NCBI GenBank assembly: GCA_009733575.1
Contig: ML769442.1
Location: 210,666-274,665, forward strand
Origin: Gymnopus androsaceus JB14
Lineage: Eukaryota; Basidiomycota; Agaricomycetes; Agaricales; Omphalotaceae
Length of the DNA stretch: 64,000 bases
Direction of reading: 5' to 3'
Position 1 is the first letter of the stretch; every line of letters starts with the position of its first letter. A program made the position numbers and the translations under genes. Shown here piece by piece: positions 55,962 to 64,000 of this stretch. A model generated the notes under the pieces. It was not told the origin of the DNA and made no database searches. It saw nothing but the letters and a program-made list of their open reading frames with translations.

Positions 55962-57620
55962 TCAATTGGCTTGTGAGCAGGGTACGAAATGTCTGATTCC
56001 TGACATCCTTAAGAAATCATACAAGGTCTGTTCCTCCTGTTCCTTTTACCACCTGCTCCGAGTTTATTGTGGGCGTAGATTTTGCAACCTTCATAACACG
56101 CGTATCCGTAGATGCGCCAGTATCTGACTTTGAAGGAGTCGCAGTCATAGATACCGGCACCCCTGCTGTTGATGTGGTCAAGATTGTCTTCTTCTTTTGC
56201 CCCTCCGGATCTAAAATGTTCGCTGGCATTGAACCACAATATCCTCGAGCTACTGCCGCCGCTGCCTCTGCAGCACACGCGCGCCTCGACGGACCTATGA
56301 TATATAGGGTAGCAATAACCATATGGGCATCCCGAAACTCCTTCAGTGACATCAGAGCTTTTTTATACGCTTCCCGTAGGTTCAGTTGCTGCCCATCCTC
56401 ACTACCATCAGAATAGGAGGAAGCGGAAGCGGAGAAGGACAAGACAAACCTCCGCAATGAACAAAGATTCATGCTTTCGGCAAGGTGACCCAAAAAGGTG
56501 CAATGGTGACAGGGCATATACCTTTGCACTCGTTTCATGAACGAAGGCGGTGGATTCGGGTGGCCATGTTCGTGCTGTCCATGATTAACACCAAAAAAAA
56601 ACATCCAGGGCATGTATAAGTGAGCTCTGTCCTGCACTAGCACCTGAGAGCTCTCTATCCGGAGGAAGCATGTTCAGATTAGCGTACTCCCCGGCACCTT
56701 CAGATATCCATTTGCGTTTATGTTTATTCCCTGTTTCCTCTTCCGATTGAGAGGTCGAGTATGTTTCCAAATCTTCCCCTCTAAACCAAGGTCGGACTGC
56801 CTTGTAATATACCTCAGGGTTACAACCCTTCCTGACATCGAGTAAAAGGGATTTAAGGTCGTTGATGATGGAGGAGAGGCTGTAAAGGTATGTGGCAAGG
56901 CGGGTAACGATGGCATCGAGGTCAAGTGAATGGTGATCATTGTCACCGAAGGTGCCAAACGTCGAAACGTTGTTCAGCTCGTCCATGCATGACCGCATTA
57001 TAGCTAGAGTATCAGCGCTGCGGAGCTCGATGCGGGCAGAGCAGAGGTAGAAAGCCGCTTCGTCGGGTAGATTGGTAAATAATGTTTGGCAATGTATATT
57101 GTCTAGAAGACTAGAACTAGCAAATCCGGATTCCGCAGTTGATTTGTAGTTGGATTGGCAAAAGTACCAGTTGTACAGCATGGTATCAGAAAGCGTGATT
57201 ACAGGTGGCAATTCCAAAGCTTTCGCAACCTGTAGAATCGGAATGGATATCGAACGTAGTATCACCGCTGGAACATCTGGAGGCAAGGTGTGGATATAAA
57301 AGTGCAGGAGGAACGTGAGGACCAAATGGGCCCAACGAAGAAGCACTATGAAGATTGATAGAGCATCTGTAGATAATAATGGTGTCTAGAGGAGAGTCAA
57401 TTTTAAATTTATAGTGCCGTTTATGAAATATGCGTACTTGAGAAAGGCAAGGCGCCGCTGTTCAGAATGCGTCTTATCTAGAGAGGATAAATCCCACTTA
57501 TCACCAGGTTGAAGCTGATACTGGCCGGACGCTCCATTTTCCTGGGCGTTCCCTGGGCGCTTCGACACTTTCGCTAAGCCGCTCTTTACCTTTCCTCGTC
57601 ATCGGGTCAGCGCTGGCCAT
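55962..57620 (-). pseudogene. Indoleamine 2,3-dioxygenase-like, frameshifted
   Basis: IDO cleaves the tryptophan indole ring with haem and O2, the first step of the kynurenine/NAD route. N-terminal exon near 57480-57570 (YQLQPGDKWDLSSLDK). The main frame 57389-56585 has LRWAHLVLTFLLHFYIHTLP, LELPPVITLSDTMLYNW, KAVRPWFRG and the haem-pocket motif GASAGQSSLIHALDV. A nine-T run (on the coding strand) at about 56592-56600 shifts the frame. The next frame continues RYMPCHHCTFL, LREAYKKALMSLKEFRDAHM (with the proximal haem His), then YIIGPSR and KGTGGTDLV. A last frame change near 56017 may lead to a stop at 55962. One homopolymer indel would restore most of the gene, so sequencing error is possible. 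Confidence 0.78.
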
Positions 57621-57814
57621 AGACTCTATCATTCCTACACCTCACCGTTTTCATAAATTCACTTTATTCAATTTATCACCATGTTTTTGGATTAGAGAGC
57701 TCCTACTGTTCACCATCTTATGCCCAGGATGCCAATACTTCGCTGCAATTCTCAGCGAAGGACATGAGTGAAAATCCTGAGAAAATTCATGTTTTAAGTA
57801 TGTTTCAAGTCCAA

Positions 57815-58541
57815 CATCAGCAGAACCTGGGTGAACGCTACAGCACCTATAGCAGCTTATAGCAATCCATAGCAGCCACAGCACTGTACAGTGCTGTGGA
57901 ATGCTATGAGGTCCTATGAGGTCCTGTAAGATGCTGTAGGTTGACCGTTGCTCGAGTATTCTGACACCTGTCATTCCCAGCTGATGGATACGGCAACGGG
58001 GACCTTGGACGCTATTTAATCAACGGTTTTGACAAGTTCGACGTCTTTTCCTTCCCCCACTAAGCTCAACTTAACTCAGACTGTAAGTTCTGCTCTCTGG
58101 AATTTTTGACTCGGAGGCTCTAATTGTATATCTGATGACATCTTTTAGTCTCATTGAAGAAGTTTTCGATGACTGGTAGGAGGTTGCAGTTAATTAGTAT
58201 ACAATTTTACGCCAGTTGTGGGCCTGTTGGATGAGTTGAGTATGTATGTTGTAGTATTAGTAGTGTTTGGAATCGCCAATAAAATGATTTTATAAATATT
58301 TCGCTAGTATTTCGCTCTCGCCAGCCAGGGAATCAATTCAAAATGATAATATATTTGGTATTGAATCAATATTGAATAGAACCCTGATGGCGGCGTTCCC
58401 GCGAAGTCCACAGCGATCCACAGCAACTCATAGCATCCCACAGTTCTGTACAGAGGGGTACCTTGCTATGGGTCCTATAAGTGCTGTGGGTTCTGTACAG
58501 AGCTGTACAGCTCTGTACAGAACACCCAGGTTTTGCTGATG
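57815..58541. mobile_element. MITE 1 (727 bp) with precise empty site in the paralogous block
   Basis: Inverted ends CATCAGCARAACCTGGGTG. AA stands on both sides (57813-57814, 58542-58543), and the unfilled site at about 61934 reads TCCAATTCAAG. Subterminal palindromes: 24 bp at 57876-57899 and 34 bp at 58490-58523. No ORF. Confidence 0.88.
58490..58523. repeat. Perfect 34-bp palindrome
   Basis: Three CTGTACAG octamers in a row form a perfect palindrome centred on a GTAC, inside MITE 1 near its right end. Confidence 0.95.
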
Positions 58542-58745
58542 AATTCAAGTCTGGTGAGTGATGTGTTATTGGGTGTTGCATATTGTTCTGAGGGTTTTGT
58601 TGTATTTGGGCCGATAACTGAATGGAAAAAAGTGGAAGCACAGGGCCCAGGCTGAAATGAATTTAGTTTCGCACAGTCCTTCGTTCATTCAAATAAATAA
58701 GTTTGAAAATCTTCGGACCCCCAGAACAATATGTATGCAACACAC

Positions 58746-59237
58746 TAGGGTGATTCACAGTAAAACTTACTTTTTCTAAAGAACCTACAGAAATTTAGAT
58801 TTGGTCACTCGCACTAATTCGGTTGTCACTCCGAATTTTCGAAACACTTCGGAAACAATCTAACCCTGGATTGATCATTGTCACTTGTGAGCAGCTTGTG
58901 AGCCTACCACTGCTGCCCTCGCTGCTTCCAACAATGCAGCCATAAGAAAATTTAAATTCAGCAGATGCTAGGTTAACTATTCTAACCGTTGAACTCAAAC
59001 TGGCACTTTCAGGCTACTGTAACTAAAAAAAATCATAAATGTCACGGTGAGGGCAGGGGGCAAGCTGAGTAGCCATAGAGTAGCCACCAGGGACAGCTGT
59101 CGGGAGCTGGTCGGGGGCACAGCAAGTGTTGTCAAGACATTATTGGAGCGAAGTAATTCAGATGCGGAAGCTTGGGGGCCATCCCTGCCACATTACAATT
59201 TGTAGGTTTTTTAGAAAAAGTAGGTTTTATCACCCTA
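58746..59237. mobile_element. MITE 2 (492 bp) absent from the paralogous block
   Basis: Inverted ends TAGGGTGAT...; right end ATCACCCTA. The inner TIR continues ACTTTTTCTAAARAACCTAC. The matching site at about 62135 lacks it. The flanks allow a TA duplication, as in Tc1/mariner MITEs, but the paralogue differs by a few bases, so this is not proved. Confidence 0.82.
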
Positions 59238-59310
59238 CTGAATACGTACATCACCCAATTTACTGATTGTAAGTAGTCGAAATGGAGAATTGATTTTTAA
59301 AACTCATGCG

Positions 59311-59318
59311 TATAAAAG
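59311..59318 (+). promoter_or_regulatory. TATA box of secreted-protein gene 1
   Basis: TATAAAAG, 156 bp before the start codon, in a 35-bp stretch conserved in copy 2. Confidence 0.7.
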
Positions 59319-59466
59319 CGGGAGCAGCAAGGATAATGGTCCCCGCAACTGCTGGCCAGTTCCATCGACCTCAAAGTAACACTCTACCGTCGTCTTGCTG
59401 TCGTCCCTCTCTCCCAGCTATCCCAGCCATTCTCTACTCCGAAACCTATCTCCTCATTGTCCTACT

Positions 59467-59959
59467 ATGCGTTTCAACCCTGCCTACGTTGTCCTTAGTC
59501 TTATCTCTGCTTCCTGCGCAGCACCTCTTGTTGTAAGTTTCTTCAGAATTAGTTCGAGGCTGCAATAAACTTACTTCAGTCCATTCCATATAGGCTGACG
59601 TTCAAGATATTCATGCTCGAGCGAACACATTCCCAGTTGAATTCGTAAGCCCCCCGGGCCATGAATTAAAGCCAGGGAAACCTACCGAAACGATCAAAAG
59701 TCAAGCCAAATATATGATTGAATTGTTTTTCACGCCCGAAAAAGTTGCAGAGATCCATTATTTGCCGAAGGGATCCAAACCCAGCCTTGTTAAGGACTAT
59801 CCCTTTGCGGAGCTTCCGAATCCGCCGGAAGTGGGGTTCATGATCAACATCGGCGGTAAGGAACACAAGGGGTCGGTTACCTTGTTGCCAAAAACCAGGA
59901 TGAATTCGGACAATAAACCTGTAGTAATTGGAGAGATGGATGACGCAGAAATAATGTGA
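59467..59959 (+). CDS. Small secreted protein, copy 1
   Basis: Exon 1 59467-59532, GTAAGT...TATAG intron, exon 2 59594-59959; about 144 residues. A signal peptide is clear: MRFNPAYVVLSLISASCAAP with cleavage after AAP or nearby. The mature part contains FPVEFVSPPGHELKPGKPTE, FFTPEKVAEIHYLPKGSKPS, EVGFMINIGGKEHKG and VIGEMDDAEIM. No cysteine in the mature protein and no known domain. A lineage-specific secreted protein or effector-like candidate is an inference from size and export signal only. The exon/intron layout matches copy 2 exactly. Confidence 0.85.
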
Positions 59960-60920
59960 TGAAATTGTAATGGTATTCCGCGTTGGGCCTCGAGCGTACG
60001 TCGAGTTTTTGTCGTGGAGTTTGCTGGCCCGGACTTACTTTGCTTCTTTTAGTGGGATTCATGATTTGGAAAGAGTATTGCACGACCTGAGTTTTGGTAG
60101 TCTCGATTGCAGGCCAATAATACATTTCTTGAGAGTTTACAGCTGTTGGAGAAATGTCTCGTACATTCACAGCCCGCCGAGAGAGCTGCGAATCTGTATG
60201 TATACGGTCGAAAAAAAGACTCCATACCTCAGGCAGGTATCGAGCAACCCATAACATCGAGAAGAACGTGTCTACGAGTATACTCTGTAGCTGCTACGCA
60301 TGAACACGATTATGATCCAACACCCAACTTTCGTTCAACTTGACGACGAAGTTCATGAGCAGAGATCCGCACCATAACCGTATAATACGAGTATACGGTA
60401 CGGGCCATTGACGGTTTCTGTGAGATTGCCGATCCTGCCAGCTTTGCCGCCCTGCTGCCCTACGTGACAGGACGGTAACTTACAGCCATCAAAAAAACAG
60501 CATATCCTTGTTTTTGCTCGGGCAGCGCCCGACGCAACAAAAATCGTAAAAAATCTAGGAAGCTTGATTTGGAGGGTTTAAAGTAGACCAAAACAATCTG
60601 TCTACTCAGATTTTCAATAGCTTCTTTCATTGTGTCCCAACTGCATCGTAAGCACATCCCTGCATACCACAGTACATGAACAAATTCAAACACCTCTACT
60701 GTTGATATTGGAAACCACCGGCTCTGTGATTGTCCTATCTGTCTCATACACATGTCTGCAACAGCTCTAATCAAACCCCTATCGATACCCCTACATATGC
60801 TGTAGCTACGTCCGGGCAATTGATCTTGTCTGCCCCCACTTGCTCTGCCATCAGATTCCCTCCTCATTTGAGGTTGTATCGACCGTGCAAGCTCATTTCC
60901 TAACACGCAAGAGATCTAAT
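59960..60920. other. 3' flank and intergenic region
   Basis: 59960-60290 is duplicated at 62850-63160. The minus-strand frame 60460-60906 has no recognised domain and partly resembles 50950-51010 in DNA. Confidence 0.4.
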
Positions 60921-61159
60921 CGCTCACTTAGCCCGGCTTCGTCGCCCCTCCATTCATCTTAAAAGCACAATCCTTTCAACTCACAGAATCTACATCAGTA
61001 TACCTGTCACTTTCGATACTGCTTTCGTGTTCTTACTCTCATTGGGTTTCAATTTTGGGATTCTCAGTATAATTATTAGATTTTCTTACTGCTGCTACTT
61101 CCTGTTTAGGAATATAACTCTAATACCTAACTTGTCAAAGTTGGCTATATCAATCCATA

Positions 61160-61383
61160 GCATTCCTGGTATGTGGTCTCCTCACTTCTTCACTTTTTTA
61201 AATCAACTTACTTGGGATTTTATAGCATCATTGGTTTCCGTTGAACAAACATTTTCTTGTGGTCATATACTCATTTTGCATCTACATAACCATCTCCGTG
61301 CATTAACAATACAAGCACTAATGTGCTTCGAGGACTGGTCCTGTGCAGATTTATCACAAACAATGAGCTTGTTGACTTCTTAG
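61160..61383 (+). pseudogene. hAT transposase C-terminal relic
   Basis: The frame ending at 61383 has LTWDFIASLVSVEQTFSCG, then HLRALTIQALMCFEDWSCAD. This matches the hAT dimerisation pattern (S-V-x-E-x-x-F-S-x-G ... L-R ... T-x-x-A-L-M-C). Only the C-terminal tail is present, with no catalytic domain. Confidence 0.6.
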
Positions 61384-61499
61384 ATGATAGCTCCCCTTCC
61401 CGATTTAGGACCCTGTTCAACCTGACATTTTTGGCAGGTACCCTTCAATAGGTTGAAGATCACCGTCACCTAGGTTGAATATTTCAACCTACCTGGGCA

Positions 61500-61770
61500 T
61501 CACAGAGATATACCTCTGGGTCACAACCCTTCCTGACATCGAGTAAGAGGGATTTGAGGTTGTCAATGATGTAAAGGTATGTAGTAAGGCGGGTAACGAT
61601 GGCATCGAGGTCAAGTGAATGGTGATCATTGTTACCGAAGGTGCCAAACGTCGAAACGTTGTTCAGCTCCGGTCCATACATGACCGCATTATAGCTAGAG
61701 CATCGGCGCCGCTCGATGCGGGCAGAGCAGAGGTAGAAAGCCGCTTCGTCAGGTAGGTGTACTAAGTGTA
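61500..61770 (-). pseudogene. IDO gene fragment
   Basis: Near-copy of 56800-57065: LNNVSTFGTFG, DHHSLDLDAIVTRL and NLKSLLLDVRKGCDPEVY are shared. No start, haem ligand or C-terminus. Part of the segmental duplication. Confidence 0.85.
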
Positions 61771-62215
61771 GTCCCTATTTCATCCTTAGGCTGTGGCTCA
61801 GTATATTTGCTCCTTCACTCAACCACTATAGTACCACGTATAAATATTCTAGTGAATACAACTGGCTACATACATAAATTCCCGGGGCTACGGAGACGAA
61901 GGAAAATCCTGAGAAAATTTATGTTTCACGTCCAATTCAAGTCTGGTTATTGGGTTCCTTTGCTCACGTTATTGGGCCGACAGTCTTTGGAGCTTATTTA
62001 TTTGGGCCGATAACTGAATGGAAAATGTGGAAACATAGGGCCCAGGCTGAAATGAATTTAGTTCGCATAGCCCTTCATTCATTCAAAATTAACAAGTCTG
62101 AAAATCTTCGGACCCCCAGAACAATATGTAACACACTGAATACTTATTACGTACATCGCCCAATTTACTGATGATAAGTAGTCGAAATGGAGAATTGATT
62201 TTTAAAACTCATGCG

Positions 62216-62223
62216 TATAAAAG
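62216..62223 (+). promoter_or_regulatory. TATA box of secreted-protein gene 2
   Basis: TATAAAAG, 166 bp before the start codon, same context as in copy 1. Confidence 0.7.
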
Positions 62224-62381
62224 CGGGAGCAGCAAGGATGATGGTCCCCGCAACTGCTGGCCAGTTCCCTCGACCTTCTTTCTGATCAAAGTAACGCTCG
62301 GCCGTCGTCTTGCTGTCGTCCCTCTCTCCCAGCCATCCCAGCCACTCTCTACTACGAAACCTATCTCTTCATCGTCCTACT

Positions 62382-62846
62382 ATGCACTTCAACCCCGTCT
62401 ACGTTGTCCTTGGTCTTATCTCTGCTGCCTGCGCAGCACCTCTTGTTGTAAGTTTCTGCAGAAGTAGTTTGAGGTTGCGATAAACTTACTTCAGTCATTC
62501 CATATAGGCTGACGTTCAAGATATTCATGCTCGATCGCAAGCGACCACATTCCCAGTTGAATTCATAAGCCCCCCGGGCCATCAATTAGAGCTAGGGAAC
62601 CCAACCGACACGATCAAAAATCTAGCCAAAAATATGATTGAAATGTTTTTCACGCCCGAAAAAGTTGCAGAGATTCATTATCTGCCCAAGGGATCCAAAC
62701 CCAGCCTTGTTAAGGACTATCCCTATTCGAATCTTCCGAAAACGCCGGAAGTGGGGATCATGATCAACATCGGCGGTAAGGAACACAAGGGGTGGGTAGT
62801 CTTGTCAAAAACCGGGTCGGTAATTGGAGAGATGGATGACGCATGA
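62382..62846 (+). CDS. Small secreted protein, copy 2
   Basis: Exon 1 62382-62447, exon 2 62508-62846; about 135 residues. Signal peptide MHFNPVYVVLGLISAACAAP. Mature region parallels copy 1 (FPVEFISPPGHQLELGNPTD, FFTPEKVAEIHYLPKGSKPS, EVGIMINIGGKEHKGWVVL) but ends early at GEMDDA. Differences: RSQATTF for RANTF, PYSNLPKTPE for PFAELPNPPE, and an internal deletion before VIGEMDD. Open reading frame intact in both copies while neighbours decay. Confidence 0.85.
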
Positions 62847-63379
62847 AGTTGTAAAGTTGGGCCTCGAGCGTAAGTCGAGTTTTTGTTGTAGAATTTGCTG
62901 GCCCGAACTTACTTTGCTTCTTTTAGTGGGATTCATGATTTGGAAAGAGTATTGCATGACCTGAGTTTTGGTAGTCTCGATTGCAGGCCAATAATACATT
63001 TTTTGAGAGTTGACTTGACACTGGCATGCTGTTGGAGAAATGTCTTGTAAACTCATAGCCCGCCCAGAAAGCTCAACCTGTGCGTATACGGTCGAAAAAA
63101 AGACCCCATACCTCAGGCAGGTATCAAGCAACCCATAACATCGAGAACTTAGGACGTACTTATTCACACGGGTCGTGACTACTCTAGAGCTGCCAAGCAC
63201 GATTATAATCCGACACTCGAATTTCCTATGTATCCGAGTTGCGAATGAGTGATTTGATAGCTTTGGCCGTGTACCATGACTGCCACGTTTGCGTTTGGAG
63301 AGGGTGTATCTGAATGAGAATACCGCTACCACATCAATCTTACTTATATTGGGACTTTGAACAGAGATTCGCCTTTGAC

Positions 63380-63610
63380 AACTTCGTGAACATGCTCAGG
63401 GCCACGGCCCTATTAACATCCGAATTGTACATCTTGCAGCTCACCTACAGACCATCCAAGAGATGGCCACTGCTCATCTATCACTTTTGCACCGTTTTCG
63501 CGATTGTCCTCCTCCTTAGTGTCTTTTCTTATACTGGACACCCCGCACTCATTGCTGCTGGTGAGATTGGCTGTTCCAAGCTACGACAGAGCAAACTACT
63601 GACTCCTACG
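63380..63610 (+). pseudogene. Fragment of the TLC-like membrane protein
   Basis: RATALLTSELYILQLTYRPS and LLIYHFCTVFAIVLLLSVFS then AAGEIGCSKLRQS match 50350-50535 of the pseudogene at 48912-50953. The frame shifts after AAGEI, before the WLFQATTEQ segment. The rest of the gene is absent. Confidence 0.75.
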
Positions 63611-63614
63611 CTTT

Positions 63615-64000
63615 TGGGAGAGTTTCAGGCGAGAATGCTGCCAGCAGAACGAGCAAGGGGGCAGGGGCATAAAGGCTTTTTGTGGCTGCTATCGACGCCA
63701 TTGCGCCATGTCCAGCGTCGATGTAGAGTTTTGCTGCAACGAACTCAGGTTTTGATTGTATTTGCTATGTAAGCGACGTCAGATATATTCAAGATATACA
63801 TATTGCTCTCAAAATTTCACTCGAAAAAATAACTTTTAATTGAGTTGGACTATTGGGTTTCAATTTGGGCTTCTCAGTACAATTATTAGATTTTGGCTAT
63901 ATTCGCTCCTTCATTCAACCACTATAGTACTTACCACGTATAAATATTCTAGTCAATACGCATTCTTTCTTGATCAAATTTATGTGGGACTCGTCATTGC
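63615..64000. other. Right edge, repeats only
   Basis: 63850-63960 repeats 61810-61855 and resembles 51150-51200 (AACCACTATAGTAC, CACGTATAAATATTCTAGT). No gene seen. Confidence 0.5.

Larger units (their letters stand above)
57720..60300. repeat. Segmental duplicate, copy 1
   Basis: Flanks and gene match 61900-63200: AAAATCCTGAGAAAATT, TTTGGGCCGATAACTGAATG, CTTCGGACCCCCAGAACAAT, the promoter and the whole secreted-protein gene. Longer than copy 2 because of two MITEs. Confidence 0.85.
61900..63200. repeat. Segmental duplicate, copy 2
   Basis: Matches 57780-60300 without the two MITEs. It retains their empty sites at about 61934 and 62135. Confidence 0.85.

Noticed and set aside
60460..60906. 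148-codon minus-strand gene
   Set aside because: Overlaps duplicated non-coding DNA and has no recognised domain or intron structure.
1..64000. Biosynthetic cluster around the P450, SDR and IDO genes
   Set aside because: No backbone enzyme (PKS, NRPS, terpene synthase) and the genes are separated by mobile DNA; proximity alone is not enough.

Overview
This 64 kb window is nuclear DNA of a filamentous basidiomycete, most likely an Agaricomycete. Genes are split by many 50-70 nt GT-AG introns. The families seen (SMC5 with about 17 introns, F-box/LRR proteins, a multi-exon P450, SDR, DIRS-like and copia retroelements, small secreted proteins) are typical of mushroom-forming fungi. No bacterial, organellar, CRISPR or rRNA signature was seen.

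Layout. 1-5664: 3' part of SMC5 (+), with a decayed copia fragment and a 25-N gap inside one intron. 5690-15100: three tandem units of about 2 kb, each carrying a two-exon short-chain dehydrogenase (- strand). Between units 1 and 2 lie an internally deleted copia LTR element (7917-9955, AAAAA target duplication) and a MITE-like element (10354-11020). 15508-17165 and 22270-23983: a broken and an intact F-box/LRR paralogue (-). 19197-20368: a broken alpha/beta hydrolase (-). 25641-27806: cytochrome P450 (-). 28811-31025: a TIR element with dense GTTTAAC-type subterminal repeats. 31885-32046: a tRNA-derived SINE-like unit and a hairpin.

32380-47696 is the main accessory structure: a DIRS-type tyrosine-recombinase retroelement with split direct repeats (A1 ... 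B1-A2-B2). It is cut between its RT/RNase H and recombinase domains by a 9.6 kb insertion carrying three genes in the order + - +. Element copies here are decayed: catalytic residues are lost and several stops and frameshifts are visible.

48912-50953: degenerate gene for a secreted/multi-pass membrane protein. 51850-53524: TIR element with an 8-bp target duplication and an internal foldback of about 190-bp arms. 54257-55167: multi-pass membrane protein (-). 55962-57620: indoleamine 2,3-dioxygenase-like gene (-) with a homopolymer frameshift. 57720-60300 and 61480-63200 are segmental duplicates, each with a small secreted protein gene preceded by a conserved TATA box. Copy 1 carries two MITEs (57815-58541 and 58746-59237) whose empty sites are preserved in copy 2.

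Host genes therefore sit in short islands (SMC5; SDR cluster; F-box/P450; IDO/secreted proteins) separated by nested mobile DNA. Frameshifts also occur in SMC5, a gene expected to be conserved, so some of the indels seen elsewhere may be assembly errors rather than true decay.
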